Assembly: GCA_963971535.1 (NCBI GenBank)
Contig: OZ020586.1
Location: 75,094,584-75,158,583, forward strand
Reading direction: 5' to 3'
Origin: Notolepis coatsorum
Taxonomy: Eukaryota; Chordata; Actinopteri; Aulopiformes; Paralepididae
Length of the DNA: 64,000 nt
Shown here: positions 9,741-20,884 of the stretch, in pieces
Position numbering within the stretch: the first letter of the stretch is position 1
How the letters are laid out: every line of letters begins with the position of its first letter
The notes under the pieces: generated by a model
What the model saw: the letters and a program-made list of their open reading frames with translations, nothing else
Database searches by the model: none
What the model was told of the DNA's origin: nothing
Translations under genes and position numbers: made by a program

Positions 9741-11740
9741 AGAAGACCGATGGTCTTCCGGCACACTTTAACAATACCTCCCAGCCTATTTTTATTAGGT
9801 GACTCCATGAGCAGCGGAGGCACGTTACTAGCTACTACTATGGTACAAAACTCTCTCCGACTCAGCCCACAGCACCGGCTGGCGTGGCCTACTTGTATAC
9901 AGGCAGCTTCAGTGTCTGTCTGGACCCCCCTGGGATCCAACACCAAATTGTGGCTGCCAATTTTCACAGAACATGACACTTGGAAGTGATAACGTTCCAC
10001 GTCAGACAAGTAATGAAGCCATAACGAAAACATAACAAAACCATGATGAACGCTGTGTGTATGACTGGCATTACTCGGGAAAGGTGAAAGGTTAAGACCA
10101 GTATTTGGCTGGATTTAGGCTCTAGTCTCCAGGCGTGCTTTCCTTCTTAAAACAGTGTTGTACGCTCAACATCTGATCTTAAAGATGCACAAGGTAGCAT
10201 TCGCTGTACAGAATCACTCCTCATTCGTTTTCCGAAACGAGTCTGAAAGGAAAGTTCTTCAAGGCATGACTTCAAACCCACACATGCTCCAATAAAAAGA
10301 CAATGACAATACAATAATGACACATACTTTTTCCTGTTGGCTTCTGCTATTGTGTCGCCTCTCGAGGGCTTTTGGCTGTTCAAATTGGTTGAACAGCTTT
10401 GAACAACAACATCATCAACAACAGGCCATATCTGTGTAGTTAGTTTATTGGTAATTCCATTAGTCTACAGACCATTAGAGACGGTGGTCACAGAGTGGAA
10501 TACCTGTTATTACAGATCAATAGTAGCTTTAACAATGTAATAAATGGAGTCTGTAGACTGGAGTATAGGCCACCACTACTGACGGCGGCACAGGTAGAGA
10601 ATAATCTGATTTGACAGGTTGGAAGCATTGCTGACAAATGGCCCGTAGCCTTAATTGCGCGCGCGCGCGCACGCACTCACACGCACACACACACGCACGC
10701 ACGCAAACAACAGTGTTCGGGCACGGTTTTAAAATCACCATAACCAGGTAGTGGAAGAACAGGCTACTCTTTTCAGGCCATTTCACAATTTCTAACGAAT
10801 CCGACCGACCGACAGCCATTATTAGAGCTATACTGTACCTCCATGCAACTCTCTCCATGACCGAGTCGGTGCCGGAGAACATCAACTATAGCCATGAATG
10901 ACAAGATTCGCATTATAATAATAAAGTGCACGTAGGATATATACGTTACGCGAGATACACATGTGATTATATTGAGCTATATCTAATGAATACGAGTAAG
11001 CGGATCTGTCCCTGAGAGAAGGAGAAAAGACGCAGGAAGGAAATGTATCATTCTACTTACCCTGAAATATTACAGTCCAAGCCAACGATACAGGCCTATG
11101 AATGTTCATATACGAGATTAGATATTTTGGTTAATAGGCGTTAAAAAATTGGACTATAACCGACGTCTCTATTTACGTAAATCCCGTGGCATATATTCAA
11201 TTTAATGTAGAAGTAACTATACTGTCCAGCCCAGGCGATACAGTGTAACCAGTGTACGACCGACGTCATTGACATCGTGTCCGTGATTGACCTATCGGGA
11301 ATCCAATAGGAGGCCGACTTTCGGGCAGCTAATCCAATCACGGGACCAGTTACTGAAAGGGGGCGATCTGAAGGAGAGGACATGACGGAGGTGACGGCCA
11401 TGTTCTTGCGATTGTGTTTGTATCCCTCCGCTTCGGTATTTACCTTTTGCATGATTTTGCATGTGGAGAAAATGTCACCGTACTGTCTGTAGCCCATAAT
11501 AACCAGTCAGCTTTCCATAGAGAGAACCCCTTTACGATGGTTTTTCACACCATGTAGTAACTAAACCGTGTGACATTGGAGTTTACTGTCGTTTTAGGTG
11601 GCAAAGAAGGGGAAACATGTTTGGGCTGTAACAACCACAGGCCTGAGTTTGTTCCTATTTTACGCGTCATTGCATCAGTAGGTGGAGCTGGGCTATGTGC
11701 AGTTACTCAAGGATGATTGAGACTAATTCAATCATAATAA
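9741..11740. other. No gene recognised
   Basis: Relatively repeat-poor DNA. It contains a CG/CA alternating tract at 10656-10700 that could form Z-DNA. It also has two CCAAT motifs about 35 bp apart near 11298-11340 on the plus strand, in a GC-richer stretch. A minus-strand 118-codon frame (11141-11497) starts near a passable ATG context but resembles nothing I know. The region could hold a promoter or first exon, but there is no positive evidence for a gene. Confidence 0.35.
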
Positions 11741-11819
11741 TTCAACTATGTTGCCATATTCAGTTCATACAGTACCTGCCTACTGTCTTCACTGTCTACA
11801 ACTACCTTACACTGTAATC

Positions 11820-12212
11820 ATAACCGTATGTATTCTCTCCCCACCGTATGTATATTTCTCTCCCACCCACCCCCTAATGTACAGTCTCCTCCCCATCATA
11901 ATATGTATATACTCTGTCAGGATCTATGGGTAACAGTACTATTTGCATATTATATATGTCACAAATGTAACAGTACTATACCTGTATGTCATGTATGTCC
12001 CTATGCCATAAATGTCATGATGTCATATGTATGTTGTGTATGTCATAAATGTCACTATGAATTGAAAATGGGGGACCCTGATGTAAACCAGACAAACGTC
12101 TTTCTCTGGTCTGCATCCCCTTAACAATTGTGTTTATTGAGCCGTAGGCCTACTGTATTGTACCCATTCTGCAATCTGTTAAATAAAGTTTTCATTAATT
12201 CATTAATTCATA
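11820..12212 (+). mobile_element. LINE-C 3' UTR and tail
   Basis: Contains the LINE-C 3' block: GAAAATGGGGGACCCTGATG, then the TCTTTCTCTGGTCTGCATCC box, then CTGCAATCTGTTAAATAAAG and a tail of ATTCATTA repeats. The same block recurs at 12370, 44133, 57784, 61436 and on the minus strand. There is no RT here, so the copy is strongly 5'-truncated. Confidence 0.82.
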
Positions 12213-12369
12213 ACTACCTATACCTCAAGCTATAGTCTACCCATTTCAACTTTGTATGATAGCATGTACAATAATGTATATTATAATATTATATATGAAT
12301 AATATACCGTATGTATATTTACCATATATATTTATCCACATCTGTATGAATATACCTGCATATAATCAT

Positions 12370-12540
12370 TTTTACATACCACTATGAATAGAAAATAGGG
12401 GACCCTGATGTAAACAAGACAAACGTCTTTCTCTGGTCTGCATCCCAATTATGTGTATTGATTGAGCCGTACTGTATTGTACCCATTCTGCAATCTGTTA
12501 AATAAAGTTTTCATTCATTCATGCATTCATTCACCTGTAT
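12370..12540 (+). mobile_element. LINE-C 3' tail, second copy
   Basis: About 170 bp repeating the same 3' block as the neighbouring copy and ending in ATTC repeats. The intervening 160 bp is AT-rich without recognisable features. Confidence 0.8.
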
Positions 12541-12837
12541 AGTATATCAATTATCTGTATGGCCGCTGGCCAGTATGACTTACTGCCATAGTGTTTTTAT
12601 ACCTGTATCACTGTACATAATATTACTATAACACTGTACTTACATCTGATTAGCATTATTACTCAGTAGTACTCTTTTATATATTCCAGTTGAATCACTT
12701 GTACATTATATATGGTTAATGCAATATTAGATGCTAATTAAATTTTGTTATATACTGTACTTGTACTGTAGAATGACAATATATCTGAATCTAATTTAAC
12801 CCCTGACAAATCTTCAAGTGGATTGATTCAGAGGGTA
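12541..12837. other. AT-rich spacer, nothing recognised
   Basis: No ORF, tandem repeat or transposon end was seen between the LINE-C tail and the LINE-A tail. Confidence 0.5.
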
Positions 12838-12904
12838 TAATAATAATAATAATAACTTTATTTGTATAGCACTTTTCATACAGAGGTTGCAGTTCAAAGT
12901 GCTT

Positions 12905-13375
12905 CACAACAGCAAAAAATACAGGCATAAGCGAGCATAAAAAGATAGACAGGTAGAATCACAGTGTTTCACATTAGGATCTAGCATCCCAATAGGCTCT
13001 CCGCTTACAGTTTTCAGTAACACAAATAGTAAAAATAGTTTAAAATGATTCAGTTTAAAAATAGTCAAAAAATTATAAAATAGAACGGACATAAAAAATA
13101 CAGGCATGAGCGAGCATAGCAAGATATGGCAAATCACAGTGTTTCACATTAGGATCTAGCAACCTAATAGGCTCTCTATTCAGTAATACTCCTGTAATTC
13201 ATGAACAAATAATCAGTGTTTCACATTTGGATCTAGCAAATAATAAGAATAAAATGATTCAGTTTAAAAATAGTCATAAATAATCAGTGTTTCACATTTG
13301 GATCTAGCAAATAATAAGAATAGTTTAAAATGATTCAGTTTAAAAATAGTCATCAGTAAGAAGTAAAAAGTGCAA
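12905..13375. repeat. Degenerate tandem repeats in LINE-A 3' UTR
   Basis: Several copies of AAAATGATTCAGTTTAAAAA, TAGTCA and CAGTGTTTCACATT with GGATCTAGCA recur at irregular spacing of roughly 60-180 bp. They lie between the ORF2 stop and the LINE tail. Confidence 0.8.
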
Positions 13376-13493
13376 TAACCGACACATGAATTTGATAGGC
13401 AGTGTAAAAGAGTAGGCAGGGTAAGAATAAATACAAGTTGTGTCAGGATATCCCTGATGTTTCCTCTTGCCACTAGGTGGTAGCAGATATCTA

Positions 13494-16350
13494 TCAGTGA
13501 AATGCCTGAGCAAAGAGATAGGTTTTAAGCTGTCTTTTAAAGATGTCTAGCGAGTTGGCTTCCCTGATGTTTTGGGGTAGTTTGTTCCATAGTTTTGGGG
13601 CATAGTTGATAAAGGCTGCATTACCGATCCTCTTTTGACTGCTTCTGGGAGCCTCTAGTAGTCCAGCAGCTGATGATCGCAGTGTTCTTGCTGGTGTGTA
13701 ATTTATTAGAGTGTTGGCGATGTAGCTAGGTCCCTGTCCATTTAGAGCTTTGTATGTAAGGAGAAGGACCTTAAAGTCAATTCTAAATGTTACAGGAAGC
13801 CAGTGTAAAGCGGCTAGGACTGGACTAATGTGCTCTCTCCTTTTGGTTCTAGTTAGCAGTTGGGCTGCAGAGTTTTGGATTAGCTGAAGCCTCTCTGTGG
13901 TTTTCTTAGGGAGACCTGTGAAAAGTGCATTACAGTAGTCTAACCGGCTAGATATGAATGCATGAATTAGCTTCTCAGCATCGTTCTGATTAATAAATGG
14001 TCGTACTTTTGCTATATTTCTGAGATGGAAGAACGATGTTTTCGTCACTTTGCTAATATGAGAATTGAAGTTCAGTTCTGAATCTATGATAACCCCAAGA
14101 CTAGTGACCTCAGATTTGATCCAAGGGGTTAGTCCCCCCAGGTTCTTTATTAATGTTTATTTTTTAGTTTTGGAGCCGATAATTAGAATTTCAGTTTTGT
14201 TCTCGTTTAGTTTCAGGAAGTTCTTACTCATCCATTTATTTATTGCCAGTAAGCAGTCTGTAATGGAGCTAATCGCTGCATCATTTGGTTCAGCAGATAT
14301 GTACAGTTGTGTATCATCCGCATAGCTATGGAAATCTACATTATTTTCTCTGATGATATCACCCAGCGGTAACATGTAAAGGGAGAAGAGTAAAGGACCT
14401 AAGCAACTCCCTTGTGCAACTCCATAGTTGTTGTCGTATATATCAGACATGTGATCTCCTAGTTTAACATAGAATTTCCTCCCTCTGATGTATGTTTTAA
14501 ACCAGCCCAGCACATGGTCTGAGAAACCGACATGGTTTTCAAGACGATCGATTAGAATATCGTGATCGATTGTATCAAATGCTGCACTGAGATCTAACAG
14601 GATAAGGATGGAGATCTTATTCTCGTCAGAGTTTAGTCTGAGGTCACTGATTATTTTGGTGAGGGCAGTTTCAGTGCTATGATATTTTCTGAATCCTGAC
14701 TGAAATTCTTCTAAGATGTTGTTTTCTTCAAGAATGGAATTTATTTGAACTGAAACTATCTTTTCAAGTACTTTACTAATGAATGGTAGGTTGGATATTG
14801 GACGATAATTTGCCATTTCATTACTATCCAAGTTAGGTTTTTTTAGTAATGGCTTTACAACTGCTGTTTTAAAGGCATCCGGGAAAATACCAGTCCTAAG
14901 GGAAGTGTTTATGATATCTAGCACAGGGCTTGAAACACTATTAAATACCCGTTTGAAGAAAGCTGTAGGTATAGGGTCAATGTCTGAGGTGGAGGAGTTA
15001 CATTCTGAGACAGTTTTGCAGAGTACATCTAATGTGATGCATGTGAAACTTCTCATGGTTACATTGCACGGTTTGCCGCAATCAACTTTATTTCCATCAT
15101 GAGTAATGCTGGCCCTGATCAAGGTTATTTTGTTGTTAAAGAATAGTGCAAGTTCTTCACACTTAACCGTTGATGACTGAGGAGGTGTAGGGGCAGTGTT
15201 GAGTAGTACATTAATAGTGGAAAAGAGGATTCTGGAGTTTCCAGCATTTTCTGTAATGATTTTAGAGAAGTAATCTTTCCTTGCTAAGCGGATGGTTTTA
15301 TTATAAGCAGTTAAAGCATCTTTGTATATATCACAGCATATGGTGGTTTTTGTTTTTCTCCATTTCGCTCCGCTGCACGACATTTCCTTTTTTCTTCTTG
15401 ACCGTATTATAGTTTAACCAGGGCGAGGCTCTAGTTTTCTTCTTTTTCGTTTTTAATGGGGCGACAGAATTTAATATAGATGACATTGTATCATTGAGAT
15501 TTTCTACCATTTCATTTAGAGAGCTGTCATGATTGTGTGGTTCATGTAGTCTGATAAGATCAATGAACTTTGATTCAGCTTTGTCGTTTAGGAGCCTCTT
15601 TTTAACTATGATTTCTTTTTTTGTTTTAGTAAGGGTTATTTGAGTATCAAAAAATATACAGTGATGGTCGGAGAGAGGTAATTCAGTTATTGAGATATTT
15701 GTTATGCTTAGCCCAGTTGTTGTTATAACTAAGTCTAGTGTATTCCCAAGCCAGTGAGTTGCATTTGTTATATGCTGTATTAGGTCAAAGCTATCCAGTA
15801 GATTTTTTAGTTCCATAGTTTTGGAGTCTGTTTTCTTATTAAAATGGATGTTCAGGTCTCCATTTAGGATCACCTTATCATATCCGGTAACACATAGTGA
15901 GATCAGTTCAGAGAGCTCCTGTATAAATATTGGTGAGTGTCTAGGCGGGCGGTATATTGTGACAATAATAGTTGATTCTGTTTTTAGTTCAATGGCAAGA
16001 TATTCCATTGACATGAACTCGCCTAGTTCTGTGATTCTAAACAAGAGTTTTGAGGAGAAGATTGCTGCAACTCCTCCGCCCCTTTTATTTTTTCTGGGTA
16101 TTTGAAAAAAGTTATAGTCTGGTGGACAAGCTTCTATCATTATTGATGTAGCTGTGTCATTATTTAGCCATGTCTCTACTAGGCAGATGCAATCTAAGTT
16201 ATTTTCTTTAATCAGATCATTTACTAAGAATGTTTTATTATTCAGTGATCTGACATTTAGGAAAGCTAATTTTATTTGTTGGACTTCTTTAGAGGAGGTC
16301 TGCTTTGGTTTGACCGTGATGGCCCTGAGGTTAATAGCAGGTAAACGCAT
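13494..16350 (-). pseudogene. LINE-A ORF2: endonuclease plus reverse transcriptase, broken
   Basis: ORF2 would nick target DNA and copy the LINE RNA at the nick. The first frame (16350-15331, 339 codons) is an APE-type endonuclease: LNVRSLNNK, the metal-binding E in LVETWL, IYRPP, NGDLNIH, GNTLDLVI and the C-terminal LSDHHC. The second frame (15383-14157, 408 codons) has the RT motifs FDTIDH, GVAQGSCLGPLLFSLY and YADDTQLY. A third piece (14048-13494, 184 codons) is the thumb/C-terminal region with SRLDYCNALF and LHWLPV. Two lesions are visible. One is a frame change near 15390, in an A-rich stretch (AAGAAGAAAAAAGG). The other is an in-frame TAA at 14157-14159, after which the same frame continues open to 13494. 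The start lies 41 bases after the ORF1 stop. It otherwise aligns well through all motifs, so the breaks look recent or may in part be assembly errors. Confidence 0.88.
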
Positions 16351-16391
16351 TGGTGGCGTATATTTTTCACCATGCCATTGGCTAGTTATGA

Positions 16392-17903
16392 TTACTTGTA
16401 TGTTTTGAGAGATGGCATGGTAATTGTGCTATACTGTACCGTACTGACTGCACTGTGCTTTCGGGGACATTTGATCAGACGAGATGGCCTTGTGTGATAT
16501 GGGGGGGGGGGGGGGACGTCTTGTGCTGTACTTCGTGGTGAGATTGTGTCCTTCATGACTATCTCTCGTGCTGGTATGAGCTTAATATTCTTGGAGGCCA
16601 TCAAGGCATGACGCATGTTTGTTGATAGGAGCTTTGAACCTAAGCGATTTGGGAAGAAGCCATTTCTTTGAAAACGTTCTGGGTTATTCCAGAAAACATT
16701 GAAGTTGTCAATGAATTTCAGGCCGTGTACGAGACATGCAGCCCCTAACCATGAATTAAAATTTAGGAGTCGACTGAATGCTTCCTGTCCTCTGCGAAAG
16801 CATGCAATTGGTCCACTGATGGACACATCAGTGTTTGTGTACACAGACTGATGTTTGTCTAGTGTGTTCATTAAACGTGTGAAATCGTCTTTCAAAGTCT
16901 CTGTGCCAGTCTTCTTTCGCAGGATGTCAAACAATCCAGAGTGAATGACAATTTTTGTTATTCCTGGTCTGATTAGTGTTGGAAGTTTTTCGGCTAGCTC
17001 TTTCACAGTTGTATTGTCTAGACAGATATTTTCTGTGTTTGCCATCTCCACATACCTTGTTATGGAATCTCCAATCAGTATGCAGTCTATTTTCTGTGTG
17101 AGGTTAGCATTTTTCTTTCCAACAGTTTTGGGGCCGTTTGTTTTTGGGCTAGGCCTAGTCTGCCGGTTCTTTCCACAGTCCTGTGGCCTTGGTGAAGCCT
17201 CGTTAGCCTTCTCAGTAGCCGGCATGTTAACGCTGGTCCCGTACCTTCGGCGTTGGCTACCGCGACGTTCTCGGCGCATGATAGTCTCTTCGCTGTTAGC
17301 CGTTCGCTCGGTCTGGGTCGTGTTTGCCAGCCATGTCGCTAGTGGCTCTGTTTTCCTCGTCGTCTCGTCGTTAGCGTGTGCTTCGCTAGCATTAGCGTGA
17401 GCTCCGGCATGCCAGCTGTTTGCTTCGCTAGTGTTAGCGTGAGCTCCGGTATTCTTGCTATTAGCGTCGTTAGCGTGAGCTCCGTTACGCTCGCTGTTTT
17501 CTTCGTTAGCGTTGTTAGCTACGCTTCTATGTCTCTTTGCCTTGGGTGTTGATATGCGTGTTTCCGAGAGTAGGTTGAAACTATTTCCTGGCGGTACCGG
17601 GGGTGAGGTCCTGGATCGTTTATTTCTCCTTTTATCCTTGACGGTGATCCACTGCTTTGGTCTAGCTCCTTGGTTGTGCCAAGGACCGTCTTTTGGGTGG
17701 TGCTGTTCTGTAGTTACTAGCATAGGCCAGTTCTCAATCATGGTATTGTTGGCTATATTTGTAGTAGCTTCATAAATAGAGTCAATGAGTTGCTCATCCT
17801 GCTGTATTTGGTACAGGGTAGAAACCCGAGCCTCCAGCTCTACAATCCTCTTTCTCATCTCCAAGCAATTAGTACATTCTGTGGGAGAGCCGAGTCCCGG
17901 CAT
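16392..17903 (-). CDS. LINE-A ORF1 protein with SGNH-esterase-like domain, 503 aa
   Basis: ORF1 proteins of this type bind LINE RNA and form the retrotransposition particle. An N-terminal segment (about 10-50) with CTNCLEM and heptad-like Glu/Leu spacing suggests a coiled coil. Residues about 130-190 are a low-complexity Asn/Ala/His repeat (GAHAN and SEAN units). A Lys/Arg-rich linker follows. From about residue 275 comes ILIGDSITRY, the GDS block of SGNH hydrolases, then VIHSGLFDI and a final block near FFPNRLGSKLL. In hydrolases of this fold the last block normally carries the catalytic Asp and His. Here the position reads NGFFP, so catalysis may be lost while the fold stays. The frame is open throughout. 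It lies upstream of ORF2 in a different frame, with a 41-base gap. Confidence 0.85.
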   Translation of the reverse strand: MPGLGSPTECTNCLEMRKRIVELEARVSTLYQIQQDEQLIDSIYEATTNIANNTMIENWPMLVTTEQHHPKDGPWHNQGARPKQWITVKDKRRNKRSRTSPPVPPGNSFNLLSETRISTPKAKRHRSVANNANEENSERNGAHANDANSKNTGAHANTSEANSWHAGAHANASEAHANDETTRKTEPLATWLANTTQTERTANSEETIMRRERRGSQRRRYGTSVNMPATEKANEASPRPQDCGKNRQTRPSPKTNGPKTVGKKNANLTQKIDCILIGDSITRYVEMANTENICLDNTTVKELAEKLPTLIRPGITKIVIHSGLFDILRKKTGTETLKDDFTRLMNTLDKHQSVYTNTDVSISGPIACFRRGQEAFSRLLNFNSWLGAACLVHGLKFIDNFNVFWNNPERFQRNGFFPNRLGSKLLSTNMRHALMASKNIKLIPAREIVMKDTISPRSTAQDVPPPPPYHTRPSRLIKCPRKHSAVSTVQYSTITMPSLKTYK

Positions 17904-17960
17904 CTTCCTTTATTTCTTTTCAGGTTAGGCTAAGCTGAAGCTAAGCTAGGTACTTAGCTG

Positions 17961-17973
17961 GTGGTGGTGGTGG

Positions 17974-18004
<31 letters not shown>

Positions 18005-18064
18005 GATGGTGGTGGTGGTGGTGGTGGTGATGGTGGTGATGGTGGTGGTGATGGTGGTGGTAGT
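17961..18064. repeat. GGT/GAT trinucleotide microsatellite
   Basis: About 34 triplets of GGT with GAT interruptions, immediately upstream (on the minus strand) of the LINE-A ORF1 start. Confidence 0.95.
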
Positions 18065-18536
18065 GGGTCACTCACTTCACAACCGGGGTCTTTATGAAAT
18101 ATCATACAAGAGAGCTGTCCGTCGCTCTCTCCTAAACGGGGCAGCTTCCGTCGCCCCGGATATGTCCGTTTCTCTCCCCTACACGGGGCAGTTCCGTTGC
18201 CCTGGAGCTGTGCTATTACTCACACTGTTGTCTTCCGTCTCGTTAAAACTCAAAATAACAAGGAAAACCTTCCTCGTCTTTCATAAATATCCTTGCCTTC
18301 CGACATAGTCCTTTGTGTGTAGCTGATAAGACGGCTCGCTATTCCTCCCACGGAGAATCTTGCTACTCGTCCTTTCGACTGTGGTAAAAAATCTGAATAG
18401 ATAAGAAGATTCACAGTTCTGGAGAAGTACCATAGGAATTGGGAGTTAACGTACAGAGTAATTAAAGTTGAAAGGGCTGTAATAAATCATTATAATAGCG
18501 ATAGGCAAAAGCAGCGGAGCGGAGCGACAGTAAAAG

Positions 18537-18715
18537 CAGCTTGCTTTGCTGAAGCAAGAATTTCTGCGAATGTGAAAACGCCATGTAATAATAGTGGTTA
18601 TTACATGGCGTTTTCACATTCGCCGAAATGCTTGCTTGTGATTGGTCAACAGCCCCCCGACAGCGGTCATTATTTTTCAATAATGACCGCTGTTTTTTCA
18701 ATAATGACCGCAGTG
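18537..18715. repeat. Two short palindromes in tandem
   Basis: The first (18537-18640) pairs CGAATGTGAAAACGCCATGT with its complement across a small loop near 18595. The second (about 18660-18715) pairs ACAGCGGTCATTATT with AATAATGACCGCTGT and repeats the right arm once more. They are hairpin-forming MITE-like sequence with no ORF. Confidence 0.8.
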
Positions 18716-18770
18716 CGCAGCTGTTGGCAATCAAGCCCACATCAGTGCAGCAAATCAGACACACCTGCCG

Positions 18771-19247
18771 CGCACTGACAGCGGAGTGTCAGCGGAGCCA
18801 GAACAGCTGCCCGCGATAATAATAATCACTTTATTTGGGCTGACAGAGCCACAGAACAACTGCGATTTGTCAAATGAATTAGGTATATTGTTAGTAAGTT
18901 AGCCATGTAATAAGCGGGATAATGTATAGCGCTGCACTGACAGCGGAGTGTCAGCGGAGCCAGAACAGCTGCCCGCGATAATAATAATCACTTTATTTGG
19001 GCTGACAGAGCCACAGAACAACTGCGATTTGTCAAATGAATTAGGTATATTGTTAGTAAGTTAGCCATGTAATAAGCGGGATAATGTATAGCGCTGCACT
19101 GACAGCGGAGTGTCAGCGGAGCCAGAACAGCTGCCCGCGATAATAATAATCACTTTATTTGGGCTGACAGAGCCACAGAACAACTGCGATTTGTCAAATG
19201 AATTAGGTATATTGTTAGTAATGTAATAAGCGGGATAATGTATAGCT
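18771..19247. repeat. Tandem triplication, 162-bp unit
   Basis: Three copies start with CACTGACAGCGG at 18773, 18935 and 19097, spaced exactly 162 bp. Copies are nearly identical; the last lacks about 8 bp (AGTTAGCC). Each includes AATAATAATCACTTTATTTG, which resembles a LINE tail, so the unit may itself derive from a transposon end. Confidence 0.93.
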
Positions 19248-19375
19248 TTACTCGGTCATTGTCGCAAAATAATTGACCTTCACTGACGTTTAAAACACCT
19301 CGCCGAAGCGGCTCGGTATTTTAAACTACGTGTCGGTCAATTATTTTGCGACAATGACCTCGTAGCTATACATTA
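19220..19375. mobile_element. Short inverted-repeat element (MITE-like)
   Basis: GGTCATTGTCGCAAAATAAT near 19254 is repeated inverted at about 19335-19360. GGATAATGTATAGC on the left matches the complement of GCTATACATTATCC on the right. The arms are about 45 bp and the loop about 55 bp. There is no clear TSD. Confidence 0.75.
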
Positions 19376-19381
19376 TCCCTT

Positions 19382-19470
19382 ACTTATAGTTAGGCTTATG
19401 TTAAGAGTATGATTAGGGTTATGATTGTATTAGGATTATGGTTAGGATTATATTAGGATTATGGTTTGTT
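19382..19470 (+). repeat. Degenerate TTAGGN-like array, block 1
   Basis: TTATGG, TTAGGA and TTAGGG-type hexamers in irregular order. First of six blocks with the same orientation between 19.4 and 43.5 kb, each separated by mobile elements. Confidence 0.8.
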
Positions 19471-20518
19471 TGATTGATTGATTGATTTTTATTTATACTC
19501 AGGTGAGCTCTGAGGTGAGGCCACCTCATTTACAGAACTGCTGACTGTACAACAAAATATAACAACAAAACAATGTGCAGTGCAATCAGTTAAAAACAGT
19601 TACAACATGAATCATAGAGAAATGAAATCAGACATTTAAATTCCGTAAGGGAAGGAAGAACTTCCAACTTTAACTTTGACTGAATGTCATTCCACTTAGA
19701 TCGTGTTTGATGGGCTGGAGCATTCCTGTCCAACAGGGCAGCTATGGTGGCTGTTTGCCGGTCAACGCCTTGAAAATGTACAAGAGCCAATGATAGTCTC
19801 GCCGAGCTGCCAGGGATGGCCAACCAACCTTACTGTAAAGGATAGTAATGGTAATAAGTGCAGAGTTGTAGGTTTCAGGGTGGAAGCTGAAGCATGACGA
19901 TAAATGACATCTCCATAATCAAGAACAGATACAAATATTGACTCAACAACTCAGTAAAGAAAAAACAGGCCCTAGGGGAAGGTAGAGTAAAATAAATTTG
20001 TTTTAAGGCCTGTTTGGTTTGATGGGGGGTGCCGATGAGGATGGCTTCGGTCTTACTGCCATTGAGCTGCAGGGAGAGTTACAACTCATCCAGTGGCGGA
20101 TGCCGGCAAGGCAACTGGTAGCCAGAGTGAGAGCCAGGTGTGAGTCAGGGAAGGTTTGGAGATAAATGTGGGTGTCATCTGCATACGAGTGGAACTCAAT
20201 GTTGTGGCTTCGGAGTATGTTGCCAAGGGGAGCATGTAAATTAAAAAGAGCAGTGGCCCCAGGACTGACCCCTGGGGGACACCGGAGGTAACACATCTTG
20301 TGCTGGAGGTGAGGTTCCCCAGCATTACATATTCCTGTCTCCCCGAGAGGTAGGAGTGGAAGAAGTCGAGAGCCGTCCCTGTAACTCCCACCTCCCGGAG
20401 GCACTGACACAGAGTGCGATGGCTTTTGTTCCTAATCTGACGAAAGGCAAGCCAGTGTCGAGAGTCACCAGAGCGCCTAGCACAAGACCAGGCCGAGCTC
20501 TGTCCTATCCCTAAACAA
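19471..20518 (-). mobile_element. LINE-E fragment with ATTG-repeat tail
   Basis: The plus strand starts with TTGATTGATTGATTG tail units at 19470-19488. Minus-strand coding remnants lie at 20003-20410 and include GVPQGSVLGPLLFLIYMLPL and SYADDTHIYLQT, the RT palm motifs, in two overlapping frames. The frameshift lies between those motifs. The sequence between the tail and the RT piece is decayed C-terminal and 3' UTR material. The copy is 5'-truncated at about 20510. Confidence 0.8.
20003..20410 (-). pseudogene. LINE-E reverse transcriptase fragment
   Basis: About 130 codons spanning the RT motif GVPQGSVLGPLL to the catalytic box YADD, but in two frames (20086-20391 and 20003-20410), so at least one indel separates them. 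No endonuclease or thumb region was recognised. It is a dead fragment. Confidence 0.8.
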
Positions 20519-20884
20519 TCAAGATAACTCAGGGCTATGGTTATGGTTAGGATTAGGTTAAGATCATGGTTATGGTTAGGATTATATTAATATTATGGTT
20601 ATGATTAGGATTAGGTTAGGATTATGGTTATGTTAGGATTAGATTAAGATTATGGTTATGTTATGGTTAGGATTAGGTTAATATTATGGTTAGGATTAGA
20701 TCAAAATGATGGTTAGGATTAGGTTAAGATTATGGTTATTTTTAGGGTTAGGTTAATGGTTATTGTTATGGTTAGGATTAGGTTGAGATTATGGTTAGGG
20801 TTAGATAAAGATTATGGTTAGGATTAATATTAGGTCAATATTATGGTTAGGGTTAGATTAAGATTATGGTTGTGATTAGGATTA
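20519..20884 (+). repeat. Degenerate TTAGGN-like array, block 2
   Basis: Dense TTATGGTTAGGATTAGGTTA-type sequence, broken on the right by a LINE-D 3' end (GATCCCCTTGGGGAAATG). Confidence 0.9.

Larger units (their letters stand above)
12838..18310 (-). mobile_element. Near full-length LINE-A (L2/CR1-like)
   Basis: On the minus strand this carries, in order, a GC-rich 5' region, an ORF1 with an esterase-like domain, an ORF2 with endonuclease and RT, a 3' UTR with internal tandem repeats, and a 3' end where CTATACAAATAAAG is followed by TTATTA repeats (12838-12860). The layout and tail fit the L2/CR1 group. The 5' limit is uncertain: plus-strand 18120-18215 contains two copies of a roughly 50-bp CGGGGCAG unit that may be promoter repeats. 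A short fragment of the same family lies at 25752-25966. ORF2 is broken, so this copy cannot move on its own. Confidence 0.82.

Noticed and set aside
10529-11497. Possible host exons or promoter (118-codon frames, two CCAAT boxes)
   Set aside because: No domain, no splice-site pattern I could defend and no homology that I recognise; retained only as an unassigned region.
14157-14159. A selenocysteine or programmed readthrough at the LINE-A ORF2 TAA
   Set aside because: The copy also has a frameshift upstream; a simple nonsense mutation explains the stop.
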